64,000 bases of DNA from Cyanidium caldarium (taxonomy: Eukaryota > Rhodophyta > Bangiophyceae > Cyanidiales > Cyanidiaceae). The stretch lies in the NCBI GenBank assembly GCA_026184775.1, contig JANCYW010000003.1:523652-587651 (forward strand), in the 5' to 3' direction. Positions 7,860-17,139 of the stretch are shown here, in pieces. The first letter of the stretch is position 1. Every line of letters begins with the position of its first letter. Position numbers and translations under genes: made by a program. A model generated the notes under the pieces. That model was not told the origin of the DNA, did not search any database, and was given only the letters and a program-made list of their open reading frames with translations.

Positions 7860-9779
7860 TCAGAACTGGCCGGTCACATCGCCCAGCTGCGCCGGGAACG
7901 GCGCCAGGATCAGCAGTGTGGTGGCCAGCAGCACCAACGACACCACCGTTCGCACATTGTCCGGTTCGGTGACCTCCTCCGAACACGGGATCTCCGCCTC
8001 CCGTTGCAGAAAGATCAGCACCAGGCCGTAGAAGAGCAGCAGCGGCGAGTTGCCGAAGATAGACGACAGACCCTGCAGAATGAGCGTGATGCCGGTGACG
8101 CGGCCGGCGATACGCCTACCGTAGATGGCCTGCATCATGCGGCCGCCGTCGGATCGGCCCACCGGCAGCAGCTGCAGCGCCTGACTCAGCAGGCCGGTGT
8201 AGCCGACCACACACAATGGGTGCACCGCGATGGTCTGCTGCGCCAGGGCGCTGGCCGGCAACAGCCACTTGCCCAACGACCCGATCAGCAGCGACGAGTT
8301 GAACAGCGACGAGGGCACCTGCGGAAACCAGTCCAGCGTCGCACCGCCCTGTTGCGCGGTGAGCGCCAGGCCCGCCACCAGCGCCGCCAACGAGACGCCC
8401 ACCCCGATGAGCGGACCGGACACCGCCACATCGAACAACGCGTTGCGGTCGCGCGGGAACGACTTGAGCGGGGTGATGCACCCGTAGGTGCCGATCTGCA
8501 AAGACGGAACCGCGTACGACAGACCGAGGCGCACGTTGTGGGCGGCGGCGGCGACTCGGTGGGCCAGTTCGTGCGCCACCGTCACGAACAGCGCCCCGAA
8601 GGATACCGGGTAGGTCTCGGTGACGATGTCGAGGTTGCCGCCGGCGATCTGCTTCATGAAATCCGGCGACATGCCGAACACCCCGACGCCGTACCCGAAC
8701 GTGGTGAACAGCGCCAGCCCGCCGATCAGAAACGCGGCCGCATACTGCGCGAAACCGGGCGGTGCCGGCTGCGACGCCGTGGGCATGGCCACAACGATGG
8801 GCGGCGGGCCCGGCCACACCGAGTCGCTGCCGGCTTCGGCGTCGGGCTTCTTAGGCTCGTACAGTTTGGAGTCGGGGATTTTGCCCACGTTCCACAGGCT
8901 GAGTCGATCTTCATCGCCGGTGCGGTCATTGGCGGTGGTAGCGGTTGCTGCCGGATCTTCCACCATAAACAGCCGCACCCGCTCGTCCAAACCGGCCGTG
9001 GTCAACGCCCGCGCCAGTTCACTGTAGGCGTCGGCGGGCGATGCCATGCGCAGCTCACCCCGAAACACAATGCCCACCGGAGTGCGGGCGAAGCGGCTCA
9101 CTCGAAACGTGCGCTCGCCGAACACTTGCTCCTGCAGCGCCTTGAGGTCGGCGTCGGAGATGCCACCGCCGAGTACCAGCGGGCCCATTCGCGAGAGCAG
9201 CATGAGGCTCGCCTCGTCCAGGGTGCCGCTCTCGAGCATCTCCCGCAGGGTCTGGCGCGCTCGCTCCACTTCGCTGCGCGCGTTGCCAGACGAGGCGGGT
9301 GTGGCGGGCGTTTTGTCGCTGGTGGTGTCCGCGGCTTCCGCGGTGGGAGCGTTGCTCGTTGGCGTGGGCGATCTGGTGCCCTCGCCTTCTCGGGGATGCA
9401 ATTTCTGTCGCGAGAGCCGGAATTTCTCGCTCTCGATCCGTGCCCGCTCCGCCTCCAACTTGGCGCGTTCGGCGTCGAGCGCCGCCCGCTCCGCCTCCAA
9501 CCGCGCCCGCTCGGCTTGCAGCGCCAGCTCTTCACGTTGATGCTCTCCCCCTTCCCCGTGATTCACTGCAGCGTCATTGCTGGAGGCCGGTGAGTCGTCG
9601 CTCAGGCGCAAGGTGGGCAACCGCGCGCGGCACCGTCGGCGGACGCGGTCCCAGCGACCCGGCCGCCGGCCGGCCAACAGAGCGGAGGAGGGCGAGAGTG
9701 ACCTCAGCCAGGCACTCCGTTTATGGGAGCGTTGTGCCGTGCCTGTCGTTAGCGAAATGAAACCGGCTTGCAAACCCAT
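7860..9779 (-). CDS. EGY-type site-2 metalloprotease (plastid, probable)
   Basis: EGY proteins are intramembrane zinc metalloproteases of the chloroplast needed for thylakoid biogenesis in plants. The 639-residue protein has an Arg/Ser-rich N terminus (MGLQAGFISL..., a plausible transit peptide), then a highly charged Glu/Ala/Arg helix (about residues 75-135), a soluble region with LMLLSRMGPLVLGGG and GELRM, and a hydrophobic C-terminal half with several transmembrane segments. The zinc-binding HELAH is at residues 403-407, and the second motif LPVGRSDGG supplies Asp544, both as in site-2 proteases. The start is the first ATG. It is convergent with the LDH2-like gene, 62 bases between stops. 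Confidence 0.88.
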   Translation of the reverse strand: MGLQAGFISLTTGTAQRSHKRSAWLRSLSPSSALLAGRRPGRWDRVRRRCRARLPTLRLSDDSPASSNDAAVNHGEGGEHQREELALQAERARLEAERAALDAERAKLEAERARIESEKFRLSRQKLHPREGEGTRSPTPTSNAPTAEAADTTSDKTPATPASSGNARSEVERARQTLREMLESGTLDEASLMLLSRMGPLVLGGGISDADLKALQEQVFGERTFRVSRFARTPVGIVFRGELRMASPADAYSELARALTTAGLDERVRLFMVEDPAATATTANDRTGDEDRLSLWNVGKIPDSKLYEPKKPDAEAGSDSVWPGPPPIVVAMPTASQPAPPGFAQYAAAFLIGGLALFTTFGYGVGVFGMSPDFMKQIAGGNLDIVTETYPVSFGALFVTVAHELAHRVAAAAHNVRLGLSYAVPSLQIGTYGCITPLKSFPRDRNALFDVAVSGPLIGVGVSLAALVAGLALTAQQGGATLDWFPQVPSSLFNSSLLIGSLGKWLLPASALAQQTIAVHPLCVVGYTGLLSQALQLLPVGRSDGGRMMQAIYGRRIAGRVTGITLILQGLSSIFGNSPLLLFYGLVLIFLQREAEIPCSEEVTEPDNVRTVVSLVLLATTLLILAPFPAQLGDVTGQF

Positions 9780-10617
9780 TGCGCGGTGTTCGTGGTCGCG
9801 TGTGGGGCGACGCTCGCCGTGATACCGCGGCGGACGAAGAGCGGATTGGTGGAGAGCTGAAACGAGCCTGGCGCCAGGACGAGGCCCGCGTTCAAGGTAT
9901 CGGGAGGAAGAAGAGGGTCATTGGAGGCTGTGACGAATATTGTAGAACGCGAAGGCGTGATTATGCAGGCGAGTTTCAGTGGCATGCGGTATCGTCCAGC
10001 GGTGGGGCTACGACGCGTGTTCAGGTGAGGATAATCAGGGCGAGTTCGGTTGCCGGGAGGAGCACCTCCTTTGGGCGCTCTCGCGGCGGATAGGCAACGC
10101 ACCAATATGGGTGCGTCCGCCAGACACGCGCGTGCATGCAACGGCGGAGGCGCGTGTCCCACAAGCGCCTCCCGGCAGCGCATCTTGCGCCATTCATCTG
10201 CACGAAGACGCTCTGGCGCGCGCCTGGCACGTGCTGCAGTCCCCTCACTGATCCGTTTCGTGCTGCCCGACGACGATGAATCCGCGACTGCCGGTTCCTC
10301 GACACTCGTTAACGGATCACGGGGCACTGCCACTCTGCGGCAAACGCCCCGCAATCGCCGTTTCCCTGGTTTCGGCGATTCACGGCCTGATTCCCCGATT
10401 GGTAGCATAGAATCGCCGTTTCCCTTATTCGTAAAGGAATCACAAGTGCGCGTGCATGCCGCTCGCGCCCGCCGATCGCTGGCGCGTGCCGAACGCGTGC
10501 CGACGGATGCGACGCAAACGAGCCCGCAGCGCGCCGCGAGGTGCAACATGTCGGCGTCGCAAGGGTTGTTGTTGCGCGCGTCACGGCGTCGCAGACGGAG
10601 ACTGTTGCATCACGAAT
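9780..10617. promoter_or_regulatory. Long divergent intergenic region with repeated AATCGCCG elements
   Basis: About 840 bases between the EGY gene and the transporter, one of the longest gaps in the gene-dense part of the window. It contains the 15-base repeats described separately, two GCGTGCATGC copies near 10131 and 10451, and an ATG at 10456 that opens the transporter frame early. No RNA gene is recognised. The length and repeat content suggest a regulated promoter. Confidence 0.45.
10353..10425. promoter_or_regulatory. Direct and inverted AATCGCCG repeats upstream of the transporter
   Basis: The 15-mer AATCGCCGTTTCCCT occurs exactly at 10353-10367 and again at 10411-10425. Between them, CGGCGATT at 10373-10380 is the exact reverse complement of the first eight bases, so the first pair also forms an inverted repeat with a 12-base spacer. 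This arrangement fits a dimeric transcription-factor site; its function is inferred only. Confidence 0.5.
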
Positions 10618-12174
10618 ATGAAAGGGGAGTCGGATGGTGTGTTGCGCGAACTGGAGCCTGTCCGCCTGGATGACGTCGAGGGTGTGGCGGCGGAGCCGCA
10701 GTGGGGCTTCTCGCCAGTGACGCCCACAACACCGGACACGCCGACGAACCTGAAAGCGAAGGAATGGTCTGGCGATTCCTCCGAAGATCGAATTGTGAAA
10801 GATGAAAAGGGCGACGTGCCGACGGAAGCGTCACCCAAACGAAGATGCGAACTCGGCGGACCGCTGGCCAACGCGTTGGGCTCGTCGTTGGGCTTTCTGG
10901 TCATCGGCTATCTGACCGGTGTCACAAGCATCATCAACGTCGTTTGGGACGCGATATATCCTGACGGCTTTACCTCTGACGTCAACAGCCGCGTCGACTC
11001 TGCCACCAGGTATGGCGCGCTGGTGGGACTGGTGCTGTTCGGACTGCTGTGCGACTTGATATCGCGCAAGGCGGGCATGCTGCTCACCGGTCTCATCCTC
11101 ACCATCGGTCCGATCCTGTTGGCGGGGTCGTATGGTGCCAATGGCTCCGTCAACGGCATGTTCTGGATGATCACCGTCATGTTCGGGTTTGTGGGCGTCG
11201 GCATCGGCGGCGAGTATCCGGCGGCGGCGGTCACCATCATGGAGGACAGCCACCGCATCAACGCCAAAACGCGCGGTCGGCGCACGGGCTATCTCACCTG
11301 GGCCTTGCGCATGATCGGCATCAACTCGTCCACCATTGTGATGATCATCCTGCTGAACATCACCGGCACTCATCCGCCGAGCGACATGGGGCCGGCATGG
11401 CGCGTTGCCCTGGGTTTGCCGGCTATACCGGCGGCGGTGGTGCTGATGTTGCGCTGGTGGATGCGGGAGCCGGAAGTGTACAGGGATTATCGCGCCCAGC
11501 GGCGCATGCAAGTACGCCAGATGCGCGTCACGTTGCGCAGCGCTATGGAGAATTGCAAATGGTTTGTGCGCAAGCACGGTCGGTTGTTTGTCGGATTAGC
11601 GCTCGCCAACTTCCTCGTTGAATACATCGACGTGCCGCTGGATACGTACGCGGGTACCGTCATCCATGACATCACCGGGGCGGACGCGAAGAAGACGGCG
11701 TACATATTGTTGGCGAAGCTGTCCTACATCCCGGCCGCTTTCCTCGCTTCGTGGTGTCTGGACTATTTCGGGCGCAAGCCGGTGCTCCTATTCGGATTCG
11801 CCGGGGACATGATCGCCGTCCTCTTGATGGGTGCTCTGTTCCCTTACTGGGACAGTGCTCCGGCCGGCTACATCGTGCTGTACTCCGCGCAAGCCTGTCT
11901 GGAGACGTTTGCCAAGGCGGCGATGCTGGTGATGGCGGCCGAGGCGTTCCCCACCGGCGTACGCGCCCTCTGCGTGGGCATTCTAACCGGCTTCGGGTAC
12001 GCCGGCGGCATTGTGGGCGTGGAGGTGTTCAACCCGATTGTGAACGCGTTCTCCACCAAGGCGGACGGCTTCCGTGCGGACTACCTCATTAACGGTGGTG
12101 CCGCAGCGTTAGCGATCGTGACCTCCTTCTTTCTCACCACCGAGACCAGGAAGCGGGTGCTGGAGGAGAACTGA
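10618..12174 (+). CDS. Major facilitator transporter of the sugar/phosphate permease type
   Basis: A 518-residue membrane protein with about twelve hydrophobic segments after an ~80-residue acidic/polar N terminus. Family signatures visible: the loop LISRKAGM after the third helix (DxxxRK type), IGGEYPAAAVTIMED (GxGGEYP, typical of phosphate and glycerophosphoinositol permeases), and YFGRKPVLL in the second half. This places it with the PHO84/GIT1 branch of the sugar-porter clan; the substrate (phosphate, glycerophosphodiester or another organic anion) cannot be decided. The start was set at the ATG at 10618; an in-frame ATG at 10456 would add 54 Arg/Cys-rich residues that look noncoding. The unusually long promoter with repeats suggests nutrient control, an inference. 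Confidence 0.82.
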   Translation: MKGESDGVLRELEPVRLDDVEGVAAEPQWGFSPVTPTTPDTPTNLKAKEWSGDSSEDRIVKDEKGDVPTEASPKRRCELGGPLANALGSSLGFLVIGYLTGVTSIINVVWDAIYPDGFTSDVNSRVDSATRYGALVGLVLFGLLCDLISRKAGMLLTGLILTIGPILLAGSYGANGSVNGMFWMITVMFGFVGVGIGGEYPAAAVTIMEDSHRINAKTRGRRTGYLTWALRMIGINSSTIVMIILLNITGTHPPSDMGPAWRVALGLPAIPAAVVLMLRWWMREPEVYRDYRAQRRMQVRQMRVTLRSAMENCKWFVRKHGRLFVGLALANFLVEYIDVPLDTYAGTVIHDITGADAKKTAYILLAKLSYIPAAFLASWCLDYFGRKPVLLFGFAGDMIAVLLMGALFPYWDSAPAGYIVLYSAQACLETFAKAAMLVMAAEAFPTGVRALCVGILTGFGYAGGIVGVEVFNPIVNAFSTKADGFRADYLINGGAAALAIVTSFFLTTETRKRVLEEN

Positions 12175-12337
12175 GTGCGGTGAATGTGGGGGTAGAGAGA
12201 AGGCGGCGGCTGCCGAGGTAACGCCATTTTTCCGATGCCGCATCGCACCCGTAAAGACGTTGACATGCGACGCACAAATGTCGGTGAGCGGCGCGGGAGA
12301 CACGACCAGCGTGCACTGCTCCACTGGCGACTTGTGA

Positions 12338-13927
12338 TCAAGGCCCCGAGGCGTGCGGCATTACCTCGGCGCCCAGGAAGAACGCCCGCACTTGGCCATC
12401 GGCATCGCCGGTCACCAGGCAATGCCCACGGCGACAGAACGCACAACGTAGTCGTGCCGTCTCGGCGCGGCGGTCCTCCCATATCATGCAGGTCACGCGA
12501 TTGCCGGCATATATGCCGGCGCTGCTGCTGCCCGCGTACCGCAAATCCCACAACCGCACCGCCCCATCGTATCCGGTCGAGGCGGCCGTCAGCGCGCCCG
12601 ATGATCGCCACGCGCAATCCGAGGCGAATGCGCGCTCGTGGGCATCGCGTACCTTGACGGCGGTGCTGCCGCTGCCGCTGCCGTCTCGGGCATCCAGTAC
12701 CCGCACGCTGCCGTCTGTGCACGCCACCAGCGGCAGCAAAAGTGTGCCCACGCCTTCATTCGTAGCCCTCACTTGCATGGCGTTGGGGCGTGCGTCCGTC
12801 ACCGGTAGCGACGTCACACAGACGCCGCGCTCGACGTCCCACAGACGCACCGTGCCGTCCCAAGAGGCGCTCCAGCAATGCGATGCGTCGCGTTCGGGCC
12901 ACTGCACGGACCGGATGGGCATTTGCGGTGCGTGTCCAGTGAACTCTGTGACCACGCCCACCTTGAGTGGAGTGATGTTCTCGGGAGGTCGCCGATCGCC
13001 TCCGTTATCTGTGATGTCCTCCTCTGGCGGTAACTGCCACAGCGACATGCTACCGGCCGCATCACCGACGAGCAGTCGGTTGCCGCCAGCAGACGGCGCC
13101 ATCGCCTCGATGGATTCGCCGCGATATGTGGTGGCGAATGCTGTCGAGGAATCGCTAGACATGCTCAACGAAGTAGGCGGTTCAAAGACACGCGGTCGCC
13201 AACACTCGTCAGCGCCGATGCTGCCTGCCACCACTTGTCCCGTGGAGGTGCCGAACAGAGCATCCATTTGTGCTGGTGAAGCGGAGGCGGGTCCTCGGTT
13301 GGAGCGTCCCGATTGCGACGCGTCGTGGAGAGAGGTCGACCCGGCAGTGGGCCAGCACACCGTAGAACGCACATACCCAGTGCAGGACGTCAGCGCAAAC
13401 GCCACCTTCTCCTCTAAACCATCCCGAGAGACGCACCAGGCTCGCACCTGACCTCGCATGCTACAGCTGAGGATGGTCATCGGGCGCATCCCACATTCGC
13501 CCACACCCAGCGTATCACCAGACGCCAAGTTCCAAATCCAGTCATCCGCGTCGGTAGTTGCCTTGGCGGCGACACTGTCCTGCACACCGATCCGCGGAAA
13601 GTACTCCACCTCCAGCACCACCTCTGCCGATATCCCTCTTCGCTCACAAAACAGCTGCAGCGGCGATCGCAACAGCGTGCCACGCACTGTTAAAGCATCT
13701 CCAGCACCCGTCATCTCCTCCTGGCGTTCCTTGCGCTCGTCACCGATCACGGCAAAGTCCCACACCGCCGTGGACGGCTCCTCCGCACCTTCACCCTCCA
13801 ACAATTTGTCCATTATTCTAGACAGGCCCACCCGTCCGATACTGCCCGGAACCGTCAACTCCACGCCATCCACCACCGCATACCGATCCACCCCTGTCCT
13901 ATCCCGAAATCGCACCGTATACTCCAT
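12338..13927 (-). CDS. Ribosome biogenesis WD protein YTM1/WDR12
   Basis: YTM1 (WDR12) is the WD-repeat partner of ERB1 and NOP7 in the PeBoW complex, which matures the 60S subunit in the nucleolus. The N terminus (MEYTVRFRDR..., IGRVGLSRIMDKLL) is an NLE domain, the module bound by the AAA ATPase Rea1/Midasin. WD repeats follow, for instance HCWSASWDGTVRLWD and TGYDGAVRLWDLRY. The length of 529 residues exceeds the yeast protein (~460), with Ser/Gly-rich insertions between blades. The start at 13927 is the first ATG; the frame opens further only through a GTG. It is convergent with the transporter, 163 bases between stops. Confidence 0.85.
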   Translation of the reverse strand: MEYTVRFRDRTGVDRYAVVDGVELTVPGSIGRVGLSRIMDKLLEGEGAEEPSTAVWDFAVIGDERKERQEEMTGAGDALTVRGTLLRSPLQLFCERRGISAEVVLEVEYFPRIGVQDSVAAKATTDADDWIWNLASGDTLGVGECGMRPMTILSCSMRGQVRAWCVSRDGLEEKVAFALTSCTGYVRSTVCWPTAGSTSLHDASQSGRSNRGPASASPAQMDALFGTSTGQVVAGSIGADECWRPRVFEPPTSLSMSSDSSTAFATTYRGESIEAMAPSAGGNRLLVGDAAGSMSLWQLPPEEDITDNGGDRRPPENITPLKVGVVTEFTGHAPQMPIRSVQWPERDASHCWSASWDGTVRLWDVERGVCVTSLPVTDARPNAMQVRATNEGVGTLLLPLVACTDGSVRVLDARDGSGSGSTAVKVRDAHERAFASDCAWRSSGALTAASTGYDGAVRLWDLRYAGSSSAGIYAGNRVTCMIWEDRRAETARLRCAFCRRGHCLVTGDADGQVRAFFLGAEVMPHASGP

Positions 13928-14134
13928 TCTTGTCGGGCAGGTGCTCCGCCGCACGACGCCCACCCGCCTGCACGCCGACGTCTTTCGGTGCTCGGTCGGC
14001 GCTGCTGCAGCGATTCGCCTCCCACCGATACGTTTCGGCGGGCACCCGTCTCAGGGCGCCTGGAGGACGATCGCGGCGGTCATGCAAGCCGGGTGAGCAC
14101 TGAACGCGTCATCCAAGCATACTCATACACAGAG

Positions 14135-14593
14135 ATGTGGGTCATGATAGGAGAGATCCTCTTCTGGTTGGTGGTTTTTGGGGTGACGGCGGGCATGCTG
14201 TTCATGAACGTGTTTACGCTCATCCTGTACAGCGATCTGGAAGCGGACCACATCAATCCGGTCGAGCTGTGCGAGCGAGTGAACGGGCTGGTGCTGCCCG
14301 AGTATCTGGGGCAGTTGGCGGTGGCGGCGATGTTGTTGATGCGGGGATTCTGGCTGGCGGCGCTGTTGAACGTGCCGATTTTGTATTGGAACGGTCGACG
14401 GTGGCTGGACGGCAAGCACCTGCTGGACAACACCAGCATATTCACCTACTTGCCGGTGGCGAAGCGGCACTCGCGAGTGAAGCTGGGTTTCTTTTTGATG
14501 ATGTTCTTCTTTTATCTTTATAGGCAAGTGGAGTGCGTGGTGCGCGCGGGCATGCGATGGGATACATGCGGGTGTGCGAGAGAAGGTAACTAA
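14135..14593 (+). CDS. Cornichon/Erv14 cargo receptor
   Basis: Cornichon proteins are ER cargo receptors that load membrane proteins into COPII vesicles. The 152-residue protein begins with a hydrophobic helix (ILFWLVVFGVTAGMLFMNVF) followed directly by LILYSDLEADHINPVELC, the family signature that includes the DLE-D-IN-P-x-C pattern. Then come LLNVPILYWNGRRW and a last membrane segment, KLGFFLMMFFFYLY. Size and topology (three membrane spans) fit the family. The start at the ATG at 14135 puts the first helix at the N terminus as usual. It is divergent from YTM1. Confidence 0.93.
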   Translation: MWVMIGEILFWLVVFGVTAGMLFMNVFTLILYSDLEADHINPVELCERVNGLVLPEYLGQLAVAAMLLMRGFWLAALLNVPILYWNGRRWLDGKHLLDNTSIFTYLPVAKRHSRVKLGFFLMMFFFYLYRQVECVVRAGMRWDTCGCAREGN

Positions 14594-14797
14594 CCGCGGC
14601 GGCCGGGAGGCAGGCGAGCCACATGTGCAGCTTCGTGCACTATCTGATCGTCCACAGCGACCGACTGAGTCGAGTGGCGCCGGACTTGCGGGTGGAGCTG
14701 AAACCCGGTCGGACACTCTGAGGCACAGCGCGAGGGGCAGAGATGTCGAGAAGGACGACAACCTGGTGGGAATGAATCCAGCCGCGGGAGATTCCGT

Positions 14798-15640
14798 TTA
14801 TGGAGCGACACGCGGAGGGCGCTTTCGGGGTATTTGGCTCGGCGGAGTGGTCTCCGCCCAGGCGGCGCTTAGGCGGGCACGACCGAGGCGATGGCCGTGC
14901 AGGTGGCGCAGTGCTCGGGCGGCAGCCGATGGTGCAGTGAAGCGGACCGCCGCGGTGGCCTCTGGAGCGCGGCCATCCAGCGCGGGATGCTGGGTGATTC
15001 GGGGCGGTTCGGCGAGGGCGCCGTGCGGCCGACACAGCCGCTCGATATCGGCGGCAGTGCAGCCGGCTGGCAAATGGCGCAGGCGGATCGCAGTGGATGC
15101 CGTGGCGGGGTGTGGGGATGGGGCCGCCCCCAGTGCTCGCGCTGGCTTGCTCGTCGTAAACGCCTCCACTTGGCTCGTGGCCATCGAGTGTGCCCCTGTC
15201 GGCGACGCTGCGGCGGCAGCCGTCTCGGGGTCCCCCTGCGGCTCGTCCATCGGTGGCACCTCCGGCGCCTCGGTGCGCAACGGGCGCCCGCGGAATCGCA
15301 GACCGTGGGTGATACGCGCGGCGTACATCGCATCGCGATAACTGTAAAATTCCACCCACGCGTAGTTGCCCAGCGGCACGCCAGTGATCCGGTCGCGCGG
15401 CACGCGCACCCACCGCACTGGGGCGAACTGGCTGAACAGCTCCGCCAGCAGCCGCTCTCGCCGCCCGTCTTGTCGTGCGAGGGTGGACTCCGTCTCGTAC
15501 GGATCGGTCTCGGCCAGGTTGCCTACAAACACCGTGGCGTCCGGGTTGGCGCGCGCCTGGCGGGTGCGCGAGTACGCCCCCACGCCGCACGCATCTGGCA
15601 ACGGCGGCTCGGGAGGGGAGACGTCCTCCGCGGTGGTCAT
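14798..15640 (-). CDS. Splicing factor SF3B4/Hsh49-like protein with two RRMs
   Basis: SF3B4 is the RNA-binding subunit of the SF3b complex of the U2 snRNP, contacting pre-mRNA near the branch site. The first RRM is clear: RANPDATVFVGNLAETDP (RNP2 context), LLAELFSQFAPV, and the RNP1-like YAWVEFYSYRDAMYAARI; RANPDATVFVGNL closely parallels the SF3B4 start. A Pro/Ala-rich linker precedes a second, more divergent RRM (AIRLRHLPAGCTAADIERL). The total is 280 residues, shorter than the animal protein, which has a long proline-rich tail. The start is the ATG at 15640. Assignment to SF3B4 rather than another two-RRM protein rests on RRM1. Confidence 0.75.
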   Translation of the reverse strand: MTTAEDVSPPEPPLPDACGVGAYSRTRQARANPDATVFVGNLAETDPYETESTLARQDGRRERLLAELFSQFAPVRWVRVPRDRITGVPLGNYAWVEFYSYRDAMYAARITHGLRFRGRPLRTEAPEVPPMDEPQGDPETAAAAASPTGAHSMATSQVEAFTTSKPARALGAAPSPHPATASTAIRLRHLPAGCTAADIERLCRPHGALAEPPRITQHPALDGRAPEATAAVRFTAPSAAARALRHLHGHRLGRARLSAAWAETTPPSQIPRKRPPRVAP

Positions 15641-15865
15641 AATTCCAGAATGGAGGAACGCGAGGTGTGGGACAAGTTAGAAGTGTTGCGCAGCGTCCTT
15701 GTCGTGTCCCTCATAGCACGTCACTCTCCGGAGACGCGCCTGTTCGTGCTCCGCAAAACCGAACTTGCTCGTGTTGACAAAAGTGGCGCGAGAACTGCCC
15801 AGCGGGAGCGGCGAACGAAGAACAAAACCGACTCTCAACCGAACCGGGTTCAGCACCTACACCCG

Positions 15866-17056
15866 TCACGCATCCCATGGCGTGCGGAGATGTTGACGCA
15901 CCCACTGGCGCTGCGCGTCCTCGATTCGCTCGAGCAAGCGACGACCGTAGGCGCGGCCGACGCGGGTGCGCAGTGCCCAGGACAGAGGACGAGCCACGGC
16001 GCCGGTCGATACCTCCTCTTCGCTTTGACGCCTTCGCCAAAGGTGCCATAAATGATCGGCGGCGTTCGCGGTACTCATCGTCCCTGTCCGGCGGCATGTT
16101 TCTGGCGGACGTTCCCGCAAAAACTCCACAAACAGTGGCACGTCGGCCATGGCGCGCGCCTCTTGCTCGAGCACCATGGTGTAGTGTGCGACTACAAAAG
16201 CGTCGGTGACGTCATGGCTAACGGCGGTCGACAGCGAAGAATCGATTTCATTGCTTCCACCCGTCGGTGGCGGCATCACATAGCGCGCCACTCGATGCAA
16301 CATGAGCTGTTTGGCGCGCTGACTGCCGGACATGTCGCCCTCTGCCAACCGCGAGATGCCCCACCAGGCGCGCGCCTCATTCGGATGCACTTGCAACGGC
16401 ACACAGCCGGTGCGGAATAGGCGGCTCAGCTCGTAGGCCGCCAAGGTGTTCAGTTCGGCTTGGCGGAAGAGCGCCTGCGTTCGAAAGCGCCCTCCGGCGT
16501 ACTGGCGCATGTAAGCTTCCACGCCGATCACCAACGGTATCGTCGGCGCATCCGCAGTGGCCCGCAGCACGTCGTCGTAGACCGTTCGGCCGATCTGCTG
16601 CGCTTTGTTATACAGGTCGGCGTCGCGGGCCATTTGGACGCATCCGCGGGCCAGCGCCAACGGCTGCGTCGACGCAGACGACACCAGCGCGTAGCCGGTG
16701 GAGCGGCTGTTCACGTCCAGACCTAACGCTACGAAAGGCCGTTGCAGCAGAGATTGTAGTCGATGGAGGGCGCGCGACGTCTCAGAGGGTGATTCGGCGT
16801 TTGTGACCGGCACGGCGGCGGCCGCCAGGGCACTCCACAGCCTCACCGTCTGGGCGGCAGCGATCGACTCCCAGCCAGCTCGTTCCTTCGTGCTCGACCT
16901 CGGGAGTCGCTGCAATAATTCGCATGCGCTCCCATAAATATATCGACTCAGGTATTTGTTCCACACAGGCCACGCTCTCCGCACCGTCATCGAGTCGATT
17001 TTGTAGACCACCCAGCAGCCGCGCAACGACGCCTGCAGTGCCGGTCCACAACCCAT
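15866..17056 (-). CDS. RuvC-fold (RNase H-like) nuclease, probable organellar resolvase
   Basis: The 396-residue protein has the acidic residues of a RuvC-type active site in order: Asp114 in ALGLDVNSRSTGYALV, Glu180 in VIGVEAYMRQ, and Asp282/Asp285 in SHDVTDAFVVAH. Between them lie RTQALFRQAELNTLAAYEL and LQVHPNEARAWWG, resembling plant/bacterial RuvC-superfamily proteins such as chloroplast MOC1 that cut Holliday junctions; I cannot place it in a named subfamily. The N terminus is basic and aromatic (MTVRRAWPVWNKYLSRYIYG after 22 residues from the first ATG), compatible with mitochondrial or plastid targeting. It is divergent from an OB-fold gene with 83 bases between start codons. Cleavage of recombination junctions in organelle DNA is an inference. 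Confidence 0.7.
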   Translation of the reverse strand: MGCGPALQASLRGCWVVYKIDSMTVRRAWPVWNKYLSRYIYGSACELLQRLPRSSTKERAGWESIAAAQTVRLWSALAAAAVPVTNAESPSETSRALHRLQSLLQRPFVALGLDVNSRSTGYALVSSASTQPLALARGCVQMARDADLYNKAQQIGRTVYDDVLRATADAPTIPLVIGVEAYMRQYAGGRFRTQALFRQAELNTLAAYELSRLFRTGCVPLQVHPNEARAWWGISRLAEGDMSGSQRAKQLMLHRVARYVMPPPTGGSNEIDSSLSTAVSHDVTDAFVVAHYTMVLEQEARAMADVPLFVEFLRERPPETCRRTGTMSTANAADHLWHLWRRRQSEEEVSTGAVARPLSWALRTRVGRAYGRRLLERIEDAQRQWVRQHLRTPWDA

Positions 17057-17139
17057 TTTGGCGGGCGGCAGCGCGCCTCCATCGGCCCGACGAGCACGGG
17101 AGAGCGTGGACAGGCGAAGCGACGCTCAGCAGAGGGCGG
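17057..17139. promoter_or_regulatory. Short shared divergent promoter
   Basis: Only 83 bases separate the start codons of the RuvC-fold nuclease (minus) and the OB-fold protein (plus), so both must be driven from this segment or from within each other's coding sequence. The sequence is GC-rich without an obvious TATA box. Confidence 0.5.

Noticed and set aside
10456-10617. Earlier start for the transporter
   Set aside because: The 54 added residues are Arg/Cys-rich and unlike the acidic N terminus that follows; left as an alternative because the ATG is real.
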